Source of the DNA: Flavobacterium urocaniciphilum
GTDB taxonomy: Bacteria; Bacteroidota; Bacteroidia; Flavobacteriales; Flavobacteriaceae
DNA: 64,000 nucleotides
Assembly: GCF_900110615.1 (NCBI RefSeq)
Contig: NZ_FOEI01000005.1
Coordinates: 1-64,000 of the forward strand
Direction: 5' to 3'
A program made the translations under genes and the position numbers. Each line of letters opens with the position of its first letter. Within the stretch, counting starts at the first letter, position 1. The notes beneath the pieces are model-generated. The model was not told the origin of the DNA and did no database searches. It was given only the letters and a program-made list of their open reading frames with translations. Positions 1-11,400 of this stretch are shown here, piece by piece.

Positions 1-494
1 ACACTTGCATCATTGATACATGGTGCTACTCCTGTTAAAGTATATGTAAAAGTATTGATTGAAGAAGCTCCAACTGCTGGGATAAATGTTCCCGCAGTAG
101 CATCAAACGTTCCTCCTGTTCCTAAAGATCTTGTCCAAACACCACCGGCTTGTTCACCTGTAATTAGTGAGAATAAATCAATAACCGCAGTACTTGTTTC
201 ACAAACTGTAGTTGCGCCATCCGTTCCTGCAATTGGTTGTGGGTTAATTGTTACAGAAGCCACACTAAAGTCGTTCACACATGGTGCTGCTCCTGTTAAA
301 GTATATTCAAAAGTTGAGTTTGAAGCGCCAACTGCTGGTGTAAATGTACCCGCTGCTGCATTAAACACTCCACCTGAACCACCTGTTCTTGTCCAAACAC
401 CACCGGCTTGTTCTCCTGTGATTAATGAGAATAAATCAATGGCTGTAGTGCTTGTTTCACAAACTGTAGTTGAACCGTCTGTTCCGGCTTGTGG
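1..494 (-). repeat. Tandem 86-87-codon repeats inside the partial giant protein
   Basis: Two adjacent copies, about 237-494 and 1-236 (the latter continuing out of the window). They share the protein core AGTDGxTTVCETST, then DLFSLITGEQAGGVWTR and later AGTFxPAVGAS. The DNA period is 258-261 nt, the difference being one extra codon. The DNA is also highly alike, which points to recent duplication or gene conversion. Confidence 0.85.
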
Positions 495-2417
495 AGGTGT
501 GTTAACAGTAATAGTTACATTTCCAGATGCAGTATTTGAACAAACTGGAGTTGTATTAATTACAATATTTACCAAACTATAAGTTGTTGTTACAGTTGGA
601 GAAACAGAAAAAGATCCATTTCCTGAACCATCTAAAAGAACTGAATAATTAGTTACTCCGTCCGTAAATGTAACAGTTGCATTAGCAGTACCTGTAAAAT
701 TTAAATTCGTAGATGAACCATTACAAATTGATGTAGTTCCTGTAAAACTAGTTACTGTTGGTTGTGCTACTATAGTAATTGTTACCGAATCATTTTCTAA
801 TTTGGTACAATTTGGAGTAACAGTAAAAACATTTACTAATTGATAGGTTTGATTTGATACTAATGCTGCTGTAGTAATACTAGCTGTACCAGAATTGTTT
901 AATAATATTGTTTGATCAGCACCTCCATTAACTTTGTAAGTTACTGTTGTATTTGGTGTTCCAGTAAATGTAACTACTACAGAAGATCCAGAACAAACTG
1001 CAGCATTATTTACAGCAATATCAGCAAATAATACGTCTTGAACTGTAAATGTACTTGTAACGTTCACATTAGAAGTACAATTTGGTGGATTTGAATCCGT
1101 AATACTAGTTATTAAAACGGTATAATTACCTGGAGTTAACCCTGATAAATTTACTTGTTGTTGACCCGTATTGTCTAAAATAACAGTTTGATTAGCACCA
1201 CCATTAATTGTATAATTTATTATTGCATTTGCTAATCCATTGAACGTTAACGTTTGAACACCATCAGAACAAATTGTCCCATTATTAGAAACAGTTGGTG
1301 CTGGTGGAGCTGAAACAGTTATCGTAACAGATGAATTTATAACTTGATTACAAAGAGTTGCATTAGAGCTATCTACAATTTTAACTTGAATTAATTTATA
1401 TGTTGTAGTAACAGTTAATGGTGAAATAATTTGAAATACTCCAGTTGCATCTAAAGTTGCAGTTTGAGTAGTACCATTATTAATATTATATTCGATAATT
1501 GAATTTGGAGTTCCATTAAATGTTACAATTCCATTGTTATTTGGACAAATAGTTGGTGTAGGTGTTGTAACAGAAGCATTAGGAACTTGATAAACTTTTA
1601 ACTGAAAACTAGTAATTGTAAAACACCCTGAAAAATTATTTCTAACGCGTGCATAAATAGTTTGCGGATTAGAAGTATTACCATATAAATTTGGCAAAGG
1701 TGATGTTCCATCTGTTGCATCAGCAATATTTGTATGAAAAGTAATTGTATTGTTTACTAAATCAGGATTTATTTGTGGTCGTAAACTATTTAAATCGAAA
1801 ATTCCAACGTTTGGTGTAACACTACATGATTTAATTTCACCAATAGAATTAGCAGTTGGAGGCACGGCAAAAGCGCCACCAGTATCCATTGCTGTTCCTG
1901 TCCATTGTAATTGAAATCCTCCATCTCCAACTGGTCTATCTATAGCAATATAATAAGATTCACCTGGTAATACATTTAACCAACGAACAAATCCAGTACC
2001 ATTTGCTCCTGGTCCTGCAGTTGTAGTTAAAGGAGTGGCAGCCATTCCTGTTACATTACTGGTAAGTCCAGCCATTAGTGGATTTGTAGTACAACATCTA
2101 ATCGGTGAACCTAAACTATTACAAGGTTTATTTGGTCCGTAAACCCAAAAATCATAATCTACTACCAATGCTGGATTTGTAGGAATTAAATTAAAACCTA
2201 GCGTTCCTCCATTTACAATATTTATTTTTATCCAAATAGAATTATGTTCCATTCCACTACATCCAGCTACTTCCTGAATAGTACCTATACCGGATGAATT
2301 AGAACTAAAGGTTCCATTTCCACAAATTGTAATTGCATTTACACAATCATTAGGTTGTTGTGCATAAAGTACAGTTGTGATAAATAAAAATAAAATAAGC
2401 GTTTTTAATCGTTTCAT
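1..2417 (-). CDS. Giant secreted surface protein (probable T9SS cargo), 3' end beyond window
   Basis: An open frame of 805 codons runs from an ATG at 2417 to the left edge without a stop, so the C-terminus is missing. The N-terminus (MKRLKTLILFLFITTVLYAQ) is a clear signal peptide. It is followed by a roughly 200-residue beta-rich module starting at QPNDCVNAITICGNG, of a kind common at the head of flavobacterial adhesins. Several 80-90-residue Ig-like units follow, each with a conserved Cys near an (I/V)C motif. The part nearest the edge is two tandem 86-87-residue repeats. It lies downstream of the OmpA/PD40 gene in the same direction and is probably the last or next-to-last member of the adhesin locus. 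By analogy with its neighbours I infer a T9SS type B sorting domain beyond the edge; this is not visible. The exact surface function is unknown. Confidence 0.85.
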   Translation of the reverse strand, partial: MKRLKTLILFLFITTVLYAQQPNDCVNAITICGNGTFSSNSSGIGTIQEVAGCSGMEHNSIWIKINIVNGGTLGFNLIPTNPALVVDYDFWVYGPNKPCNSLGSPIRCCTTNPLMAGLTSNVTGMAATPLTTTAGPGANGTGFVRWLNVLPGESYYIAIDRPVGDGGFQLQWTGTAMDTGGAFAVPPTANSIGEIKSCSVTPNVGIFDLNSLRPQINPDLVNNTITFHTNIADATDGTSPLPNLYGNTSNPQTIYARVRNNFSGCFTITSFQLKVYQVPNASVTTPTPTICPNNNGIVTFNGTPNSIIEYNINNGTTQTATLDATGVFQIISPLTVTTTYKLIQVKIVDSSNATLCNQVINSSVTITVSAPPAPTVSNNGTICSDGVQTLTFNGLANAIINYTINGGANQTVILDNTGQQQVNLSGLTPGNYTVLITSITDSNPPNCTSNVNVTSTFTVQDVLFADIAVNNAAVCSGSSVVVTFTGTPNTTVTYKVNGGADQTILLNNSGTASITTAALVSNQTYQLVNVFTVTPNCTKLENDSVTITIVAQPTVTSFTGTTSICNGSSTNLNFTGTANATVTFTDGVTNYSVLLDGSGNGSFSVSPTVTTTYSLVNIVINTTPVCSNTASGNVTITVNTPPQAGTDGSTTVCETSTTAIDLFSLITGEQAGGVWTRTGGSGGVFNAAAGTFTPAVGASNSTFEYTLTGAAPCVNDFSVASVTINPQPIAGTDGATTVCETSTAVIDLFSLITGEQAGGVWTRSLGTGGTFDATAGTFIPAVGASSINTFTYTLTGVAPCINDAS

Positions 2418-2435
2418 TTGGGTTTTCTTTAAATT

Positions 2436-2472
2436 GGAATAACTAATCTTAAAAAATAAGATTAGTTATTCC
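2436..2472 (-). other. Perfect 16-bp hairpin between OmpA gene and downstream giant gene
   Basis: The arms 2436-2451 and 2457-2472 (GGAATAACTAATCTTA and its complement) are perfectly paired around a 5-nt loop. On the minus strand no U-run follows, and the adhesin ATG lies 19 nt downstream. It is therefore more like an intercistronic processing, stabilising or translation-control hairpin than a simple terminator. Confidence 0.6.
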
Positions 2473-2517
2473 TTTTATCTTTAATATATTTTGAATAAAA
2501 GAATAAGTATATCAATC

Positions 2518-4389
2518 TTATTTCTTCATTATAATAAATTCAGAACGTCTGTTGATTGCATTTTCTTCATCAGTACAGTTTCCGCCACATTTAATTTTAG
2601 GTTCAGTATTTCCGAAACCTTTACCTGAAATTCGTTCTTTTTTAATTCCTCTTGAAATTAAGTATTGAACCGTTGATTGAGCACGTTGCTCAGATAATTT
2701 TAAATTATATTTTGCATTACCTTTTGAATCGGTATGTGATTTAACAGCAATTACCATTGATGGATTTTCATTCATGATAGTAACTAATTTATCTAACTGA
2801 ATTGCTCCAGAAGGCGTAATATTAGATTTATCAAATTCGAAATAAACATCACCTAAAAGTACTTCTTTATCCGTTATAATGATTTCATTTGGTACTAATT
2901 GAATTGGTAATTCTAATTGACTTTCACTAGATCTACTAATTGGATAACTAACTTTTTGATAATTTAAAGCAGAAACTTGAATCGAATAGGAATTATCACA
3001 ATTCATTTGATATAATGTTTTACCTAAATTATTTGTTTCTAAAGTACTAACCACTTCATTTTTATCATTTAAGATAGTAACCGTTGCATTTTCAATTGCT
3101 TTACCTGTTTTAGAATCAGTAATGAATGGAATTAAATCTGTACCACAAATTGGAGATGCTTGAAAAATGGCATCAGTTCCATTTCTATTAGAAGCAAAAA
3201 ATGCAACTTTTTGTTTTGAATTAAAACTAAATGAAAAGTCATCATTTTCTGTATTAACCGGTTTACCAACATTAATAATTGAACTTGAAGTTTTATTTAA
3301 ATCAATTTTAAAAACATCTAATCCTCCTAAACCTGGCCAACCTGTTGAAGCAAAGTATAATTCGTTTCCATCTGAAATAAATGGAAATGCTTCTCGAGAT
3401 GGCGTATTAACTTTTGTACCTAAATTTTCAGGTTTACCGTATCCATTTTCTGTAATTGCAATCTTCCAGATATCAGATTCTCCAATTCCACCTGGCATAT
3501 TTGAAGTAAAATATAACGTTTTACCATCTTTACTTAAACTTGGGTGACTTACCGAATAAGATGTACTATTTACAGGTAACGCTTCTTTTATTTCCCATTT
3601 TCCGTTAACTTTTATAGCTCTGTAAATTCCTAATTGCCCAACTTTTACATTGTTTTTAGTATCTTTTTCATACATTTTTGTACTGTGACCGTCACGAGCA
3701 AAAAACATAGTATTTCCATCATCGCTAATAGCTACTGGTCCGTCGTGAAAAGCCGAATTTAATTCTTTCACTTCTTCAGCTTTAGAAAAAGTTCCATCAT
3801 CATTTTTAGTAGCTCTAAATATATCGATATAAGGTACATTAGACCATTTATCAACTTTAGTTGTATTTCTTGTACTTACAAAATATAACTCATTGTTATT
3901 TGTTAAAACTGGTCCGAAATCATTGCTTTTATTAGCAGCGATATTGGTATTTGTTACAGTAAATAATGCCTTTGCATTATCTAAAGTAGTTTTATAATTT
4001 TGGTTTTTATTAAATTCTTTAGCTCTAACATCGTTGGGAAGCAAATTTGAAAATTTATTCATTTGAACATTTGCTTCTGCATATTTCCCTAAAGATTTTA
4101 ATACTTGTGCATATTTAAAAATCGACTCAGGATTAACATCACCTTGCATGGCTTTTTCATACCATTTTGCAGCTTCAGTAGTATTATAAATATGATAATA
4201 ACTATCAGCTAAATTTTGATAAACTTGCTGATTGCCTTGTTTATTATTAATTGCTTGAAGATAAGATTCAATTGCACCTACATATTGATACGATTCAAAA
4301 AGTTGATTGGCTTTTTGAACAGCTGTATTTTGAGATACTGCAATTCCTGATAAAAGAATTAATCCTAATGTGATATATGTTTTTTTCAT
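2518..4389 (-). CDS. OmpA-family outer-membrane protein with TPR, PD40 propeller and carboxypeptidase-regulatory-like domain
   Basis: 623 aa from the ATG at 4389. A TTG nine bases further upstream is in frame, but the ATG directly precedes the signal peptide MKKTYITLGLILLSGIAVSQ. Residues of about 20-130 are TPR-like. Residues 150-410 contain PD40/WD40-like beta-propeller repeats (for example SLSKDGKTLYFTSNMPGG). About 425-505 is a carboxypeptidase-regulatory-like beta domain. The last 110 residues are an OmpA peptidoglycan-binding domain (FEFDKSNITPSG, SHTDSKGNAKYNLKLSEQRA, NRRSEF). This architecture regularly accompanies PorP/SprF proteins in Bacteroidota, and the PorP gene ends 17 nt upstream here. 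Likely role: periplasm/outer-membrane component linking a PorP-like barrel to peptidoglycan during secretion or anchoring of the adjacent giant proteins. A paralogue lies at 23146-25068. Confidence 0.88.
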   Translation of the reverse strand: MKKTYITLGLILLSGIAVSQNTAVQKANQLFESYQYVGAIESYLQAINNKQGNQQVYQNLADSYYHIYNTTEAAKWYEKAMQGDVNPESIFKYAQVLKSLGKYAEANVQMNKFSNLLPNDVRAKEFNKNQNYKTTLDNAKALFTVTNTNIAANKSNDFGPVLTNNNELYFVSTRNTTKVDKWSNVPYIDIFRATKNDDGTFSKAEEVKELNSAFHDGPVAISDDGNTMFFARDGHSTKMYEKDTKNNVKVGQLGIYRAIKVNGKWEIKEALPVNSTSYSVSHPSLSKDGKTLYFTSNMPGGIGESDIWKIAITENGYGKPENLGTKVNTPSREAFPFISDGNELYFASTGWPGLGGLDVFKIDLNKTSSSIINVGKPVNTENDDFSFSFNSKQKVAFFASNRNGTDAIFQASPICGTDLIPFITDSKTGKAIENATVTILNDKNEVVSTLETNNLGKTLYQMNCDNSYSIQVSALNYQKVSYPISRSSESQLELPIQLVPNEIIITDKEVLLGDVYFEFDKSNITPSGAIQLDKLVTIMNENPSMVIAVKSHTDSKGNAKYNLKLSEQRAQSTVQYLISRGIKKERISGKGFGNTEPKIKCGGNCTDEENAINRRSEFIIMKK

Positions 4390-4406
4390 TATTTTCAATG
4401 TTATTT

Positions 4407-5342
4407 TTAGAAAAATCTAGGTGAAACTGATACTTTTTTCATCGAATTCAAATCGAACAACAACATAAACTCATGTGATGCTGGTGTAGTAACATTTAAA
4501 TCTGAAACGATATGATCATAAGCATAACCAATTCTTAAACTTGGAGTAATTGCAAAATTAACCATCGCTCCAAATGAATCTTCTAATCGATAGGTTAAAC
4601 CTGCTTCAAATTTCTCATAAAATAAAGCATTTGCAGATAAATCAACTGAGATTGGTGAGTTAAATGCTGATTTAGCCATAAATGATGGTTTAAATTTTGT
4701 ATTTTGAGAAAGATCAAATACATACCCTCCAGTAACAAAAAAGTGTTGTTTATCACTACCAAATTGGTATTCTTTACCATCTTCTTTCAACACTAAATGT
4801 TTAGCTTCTAACATATTTGGAACAGAAGCCGCAACATAATATTTCTTAGTATAATAAAATAATCCCGATCCAATATTAAAATAAACATTGCTCGAATTTT
4901 CTCTAAAAGCAACATCATTTGGTTGTGGTACAAATCCGTTTCCAATTTCACTGTATAATCCTACTTTATGAAAAGTTAAACCCGATTTTAAACCAAAAGC
5001 TAACTTGTTATCATTACCTAAATTTAGAGTATATGAAAAATCTCCATAAATGTTATTTTCTTCTACTGGTCCGATTTTATCTGAAATTGCAGAAATACCT
5101 AATCCCACATTTTTTCCAACTGGACTATGTACAGATAAAGTTGCCGATTCTGGTGCTCCTTCTACATTAACCCATTGTTGTCTGTATAATAATCCAATAG
5201 ATAGATTTTCTTTAGAACCTGCATAAGCTGGATTCATTACATTCATATTATACATATATTGTGTATAATGCGGATCTTGTTGCGCTTGTAATTTAAAGGC
5301 AAATAAGGAAATAATTACAATTGCTATTATTTTATTTTTCAT
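4407..5342 (-). CDS. PorP/SprF family type IX secretion outer-membrane protein
   Basis: 311 aa from the ATG at 5342, which starts a good signal peptide (MKNKIIAIVIISLFAFKLQAQ). An in-frame ATG at 5396 would add 18 residues ahead of it and is less likely. The family signature follows at once: QDPHYTQYMYNMNVMNPAYAGS, then LLYRQQWVNVEGAPES. The remainder is a beta-barrel pattern ending in Phe (SPRFF). In Flavobacterium, SprF is needed for surface display of the adhesin SprB, and PorP/SprF-like genes sit beside the type B cargo they serve. That fits the 2378-aa type B gene just upstream. A paralogue is at 25080-26012. Confidence 0.92.
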   Translation of the reverse strand: MKNKIIAIVIISLFAFKLQAQQDPHYTQYMYNMNVMNPAYAGSKENLSIGLLYRQQWVNVEGAPESATLSVHSPVGKNVGLGISAISDKIGPVEENNIYGDFSYTLNLGNDNKLAFGLKSGLTFHKVGLYSEIGNGFVPQPNDVAFRENSSNVYFNIGSGLFYYTKKYYVAASVPNMLEAKHLVLKEDGKEYQFGSDKQHFFVTGGYVFDLSQNTKFKPSFMAKSAFNSPISVDLSANALFYEKFEAGLTYRLEDSFGAMVNFAITPSLRIGYAYDHIVSDLNVTTPASHEFMLLFDLNSMKKVSVSPRFF

Positions 5343-5419
5343 ATATAAATTTTCTTTTAATTGGAATATGAAATCTCTTGTAAATAAAAGTTTCATAATT
5401 TTAAGTGTAAAGTTTAAAA

Positions 5420-5451
5420 TCAGCCTGCTTAAATAAATTTAAACAGACTGA
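5420..5451 (-). other. Intercistronic hairpin upstream of PorP/SprF gene
   Basis: On the minus strand the arms 5451-5438 and 5433-5420 form 14 pairs including two G-U wobbles, with a UUUA loop, followed by AUUUU. It sits between the end of the type B giant gene (5467) and the porP start (5342). It could act as a leaky terminator or an RNA-processing site. Confidence 0.5.
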
Positions 5452-5466
5452 TACTTAACCAACTAT

Positions 5467-8400
5467 TTAATATTGTCTAATTACATAAACCCAACCTGTA
5501 ACAGCTTTTCCATTTTCAAATCTTATGCTGTAGAAGTATGTTCCGTCTGGTAAGTGTTTACCATCATTAGTACTTCCTGCGAATTGATTGGTATAATTTC
5601 CACTGAAAGAAAATACTTTCATTCCATAACGATTAACAATAGTTAATTCTTTTACACCTAAACCTGTTAAATCAAAAGTATCGTTATCACCATCACCGTT
5701 AGGAGAAATTCCTTTTGGTATCATTCCGCAACTGTTTCCGTCAATTGTAATTTGTTCAGAATTTAAACATCCTTCAGAATCAACAATAACTGTAAAAGTT
5801 AATGGGAATGTTAAAGTAGGATTTTGAGTTAAATATTCACTTACATTAAATTGTGAAGTATTATTTCCAATAAATCCTCCATTATCATCTTGCCAAGTAT
5901 AATCAACATTAGATAAGTCTGATCCATTTGTTGGAACTACATTTAATATCATCATTTGGTTTTCACAAACATTCTCAATAGCAAATGTTGCTTCATTTAC
6001 GATACTAATGTTAGTAGAAGATGAACCACTATCCACACATCCATTCGCTGGAAGGTTATAATTGATTACATAATTTCCAACTGCACTTCCAAGTAAATTA
6101 ATGGCTCCTGTTGAAGCATTAATTGATAATCCAGAAGGTGTTGCACTAAATGTACCACCTGATGTAAATCCATTAGCAGGAACCAATACTGGATTCGCTC
6201 CATTTGCGCAATAAACAGTATTATCATATGCAAATTGAACTTCTGGAGTGATTAATTGATTTACAATTACATCAATTGGAACTCTTGGTCCTACACATCC
6301 TAATCCATTTACTAATGCAACATAATATGTTGTTGTACCAGCAGTTGTTGTTGATGGAACTGGAGCATTTACATCACCTGTACCATTAACTGGTACTGTA
6401 TACCAAATTAAAGTATAACCAGATGGTGCAGTTGCAGTTAATGCAGTAGCTGTTTGCGAAGTACAATAAGTTACTGGTGAAACAACAGTTGGAACCTCAG
6501 TAACTCCTAAACGCGTAATTGTTACTGGTTTTTCACAGTAGCGAGTTTTCCAAATAAATGTATAAACTCCAGGAGTATCAATTCCATTAATAGCTGTTGT
6601 CATACTTGTTGGATTAACAATTGTTGCTACAGAAGGATTTGAAGCCCCTGCAACCCATTGTCCAACTCCAATTGCTTCTACATTCATGCTAGATTGAGTA
6701 CAATCTAAAGTTGTATCAGCCGTTAATACATCTGTATTTGCTTTAAAATTAGCTGCATCTAAAAGATGACCAATTGCATATCCTCTTGTACGGAAAATAA
6801 AGCGTGTTGTATTTTGACCTGTTGGTACATTATAAGTTCCTTGAATGAAATCCCAATTTGTACTGTTTGCAAAATCTTCAGTTACAAGTGTGAACGGACC
6901 ATTAACAGGACCTGCCCATAATTCAACTGTTGTTCCATTTGATCTTGTAGCAGATGCAAAGCTATAATCCATTTTGATAATTTCTGAAGTATCAAAATCT
7001 TTATATAATCCTTTAATATTTGGATCTGATGGATTCCATAAAGAAGTATTATCTTGAACTAATTGAATACACTGACCTCCAGAATATGGTGATAAACCAC
7101 CCGTTGAATTTGATCCTTCATGGAAGAACATTGTTCCCCAATCTGTATTTGTCTTCCATCCTGGTACAACTGCATCATCAATAATAGTACTTACTCCTGT
7201 TACAAATTGCATTGGTAATTTTTCAAAATCATAATTAAATGCATCCATATCACATAAATCTGTTGGAGTAGTAATACAAATGTGGAATGTTTTATTATTT
7301 GTAATTACATCATTTAATTTTAATCTGATTTTATAAGTTTTTCCAACAACTAATTCATTTGAATATGTTGTTACGAAAGAATTATTATCACTACATCCTT
7401 TTTCAACTAAAGAACCATCAGTTTGTACCTCATAAAGTGACATAATAATTTTTGGCCATGGACCTTCATATGATGAATCATAATAACTTCCAGGAGCAAA
7501 ATCGCTTAATTCAATAATATGAACTCTTGAAGTTGCAACAAAATCGTACCAAATATCTCCTCCATTCACACCAGAACAAGATGTTGGTGTCGTAGATGGT
7601 GTTGCTCCAATGAAAGTTGCATCAACTCCTGAAACTTGACAATTTGAACCTGTATTAGGAATTAATCTTAAAGCAGTTGAAGCTTCGTCATTTCTAATAA
7701 ATGTTTTTGGTCCGAACCAGTAACTTTTATTCGTATTACTACAAATTGCACGAACAAAATATTCATAAGTACCAGCAGTTCCATTTACGAAATCAGTTGC
7801 TACTGGAGTATATGTTGGTGAATTTACAATTTGACCTGATTGTGGTAACGTTCCATTATTCAATGGTTGAATAAATACTTCCCATTGAGTTTCTGAACCA
7901 CCGGGTGTCCAGCTTAATACACCTTGATTACTAACTGTTAAGTTTGTAGGTGTCGGACAAGTAATAGTTCCACAACTAGCGAAACCAGTATAAATATTTG
8001 TGTTAACGGTACCTAATCCTAATGGACTTGTCCAAACCACAGTTCCTGTTTGATCTTTAACAATAATTTGAGCTTGTGAATATTGTAATCCACTTCCCAT
8101 TCCGTCCCAATATAAATTGAATTCTACACCAGAACATAAGAATACTGGATAATCAATAATTGTTTGTCCGAAACCTGGAAACTCTAATTCTTGAACCACT
8201 ACTCCATTTTGCATTACATTTACACTTTGTGTAACTTGTCCTGTGTTTCCGCTAATTGTTGAAATAGTATATTCACAAACATTTGCAAAATCACAACGAG
8301 TAGTAAATTCGAATGGTCCAACCCAAGTACTTTGAGAAGTTCCACTACAAATAGCTCTTACATAATAATGATATTTTGTAGCAGGCGTTAATCCATTAAT

Positions 8401-11400
8401 AGTAAATGGATGAGTTGTTGTTGTATATAAATAAGCTGGTAAAGTATTTCCTACCGGCGCTGGTGTTCCAAAAGGTTGTAATGAAATTTCCCATGAAGTT
8501 TCAGAACCAGTTGATTCCCAATTAACCTGTACAGAAGTATCAATAATATTAGTTGATGAAACATTAATTACTGAAGGACAAGCAGGGATATCTTCTACAA
8601 TAACATTGTCAATAAATGTAAATTGACCTCTATAATTCCAAGGATTTGGTGGGAAAAACGGAGTATGGAATCCAATATTAATATTAGTATTACCAGTAAT
8701 ACCAGTTAAATTAATAACTTTTTCTCTTACCGTTGTATTGTTAATTACTTCATGAACGAAAGTTACATTTAATGGACCTGCAGCAGTTACAACCGCATTT
8801 GCAGAAATAGTAATAGTATTTCCATTAATAGCAGTAACAGTTGAAGCATAAGGTATAACCCAACCTGGAATATCAACTCTATCACCAATTAAAACTCCAT
8901 TTGTAGAAGTCATTGTAATAGTATTTGTACCTGCAACAGTACCTGTAGCATCCGTTGGAATTACTTTATTATTTTCATATAAAATAGTATTGAATTGATT
9001 AGTTGCTACTCCATTTACAGAAAGCATAACTTTTAAATCTTCTTCAAAATCGCTACTATAAGTTTTATAGAAGAAACGTAATCTTTGTCCGGCATGAGCA
9101 GATAATGTTGGAGAAATTAACCAATCATTATTTGCACCATTCATACCTGTAAATAAAGCAGCCATTTGGTCACCACCAATTGGGTTTACAGTTTGATTTA
9201 AATTCCAATCATTTCCATCACCATTTGCATTTACGATAGTCCAACATGTTTCAGTTGTAGTATTTGAATCGAATGTTTCGATAAATGGAGTTGGAATTGC
9301 ATTACATGTTGTTCTAAATTTAAATGGTCCAACCCAAGTACTATTATCAGTTGCACAAATAGCTCTAACATAATACTCATATGCTGTATCCGGTAATAAA
9401 TTTGTAACATTATAAGTTGGAGTACCATTTACAGTAGTCCCAGAACCTGTTGGGATTCCAGTTCCATTTTCTTGTACTACAATTTGCCATTGAGTTTCAG
9501 CATAACCTGCAGTCCAACTTAAAGTTGCAGTTGTTTGAGCAATATTAGAAGCTGTTAAAGCTATTGGATTCGGACAAGGTGGTGCATCATCGATAATTAC
9601 ATTATCAATCATTACAATACCTGTATCAGAAGGGTTTTGCATATTTGGAGGTAATCTGAAAGCAATATAAGTTGTTCCAGTACCTGTAAACAATACTGTA
9701 TCCTGAGCATAATCATTATTTGTAAAATCATGTGAAGGAATCAATACAGTATATGTTGAAAAATTAGGAGTTGAAGACATTAACACTTCAAAATTTCCTC
9801 TTGGAGTTGGGAAAAATGGTGAAGTTACAACTCTATAATCAAAACGTAATCTTTTAACGCCAACAGCATTTACAGGAACAGTTATTAACCAATCATCATA
9901 AGAAGAAAATGGTGTAAACATGTTAGTTGGTTGAGGCCAAATTCTTGCTTCAGTAGCATCGATAGTCCATTTAGCTACATCTCCGTTAGCATTATTAGTA
10001 GACCAACAAAACTTTTTAGTTGTTGGATCTGTATTGTCTAAACTTTCATAATATGGTAAATTTTGAGCAATACATAAAGTATTAAAGTTTATTGGTCCTA
10101 CCCAGATACTTTGATCTACAGCATTACAATAAGCTCTCATATAAAACTCATATTGAGTAGAAGGATTTAATCCTGTTATGGTATATGGATTTGTGTTAAC
10201 AATGTTCACAACAGCCCCAGGTACAAAAGTTCCTGTTGGAACACCAGAACCTAAAGGCTGTGCTACTAATTGCCATTGTGTGTTGTTGTATCCATTAGTC
10301 CAAGAAACATTAACAGAATTCGTCGTAATAGAACCTGGAGTTACCACAGGATAACTTGGTTCAGAACATGCTGGTAAATCTTCAACATAAACATCATCCA
10401 GATAAAACTGAACTCCTGTTTGTTGAGCTCCTGCTGGTAAAATCCAAGCAAGATTGATATCCCCAGTAATATTTGGTAGTGGAACTGTCATTTCCACAAA
10501 ATTATAACCAGTAGAGTATTGTGCTAAAGGAACGATTGTAGTTGTAAAACTTTGAGCACCAATACCTGTTGTAGACATTTTAATTTCAAAAGAACATGGT
10601 CCACCAATAGGATTATTAGCGCTTGATCCCCAGTTTCCGTAATTATTATATTTAAAACGTAATCTTTTTTGAGTAACTCCGTCTAAATGAAATGTTGGAG
10701 AAATTAAAATATCGTTTGTATTATTTAATGCATTACTAACACGTAATTTTGCTACAGTACCATTCGGACCACCTAGTGCAGTTCCACCAATGCTAAAGAA
10801 GTCGGCATCATTATTTAAATTGATTTGAGACCAACAAGCATCATTAAGTGTTGCTTCGTTAAAAGGGGCATAATATGGTAATGGAACAATGTTACATGGT
10901 GTTCTAAAAGCTAATGGAGCAGCCCAAGGACCTGGAGTACCACCACAAACTGAACGAACATATAAATTATAATCTGTAGCTGGAGTTAAAACTCCTGAAG
11001 GATTATTTGTATTTGTAAGGGTGTTTAATAAAGTTGTTGAACCAGTTGGTGCTCCAGCAGAAACAGGTAAAGCAACATATTGCCATTCACTTACTAAATT
11101 CCCAACGTTAGCCCAAGAAAAATTAGCACTTGTTTGAGTTAAATTATTATAAGTAGATCCAGATGGCGAAGGCGCTGGACACGTTGCACCACTAACAACA
11201 AAATTAAAACATATACTTGCGTTTGAAGAATATGGATATGGCGACGACATAACAATAATATATGTTTGACCTCCCACTACATAAAAATCGTCAATTTGAC
11301 CAACCCAAGTACCATAATTTGCACCACTAGTTTGAGTCAAAGTAGAAGCCATACAACTTACACCAACATTTGCACAACCATTAAATACCGTAATACTTGA

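Noticed and set aside
13..582. Plus-strand open frame of 189 codons
   Set aside because: It is the antisense of the repeat region of the giant minus-strand gene; its own protein repeats only mirror that gene's, and no signal or domain is seen.
3167..3547. Plus-strand open frame of 126 codons
   Set aside because: Antisense shadow of the PD40 region of the OmpA-family gene.
5343..5396. N-terminal extension of the PorP/SprF gene
   Set aside because: Places 18 residues before a perfect signal peptide.
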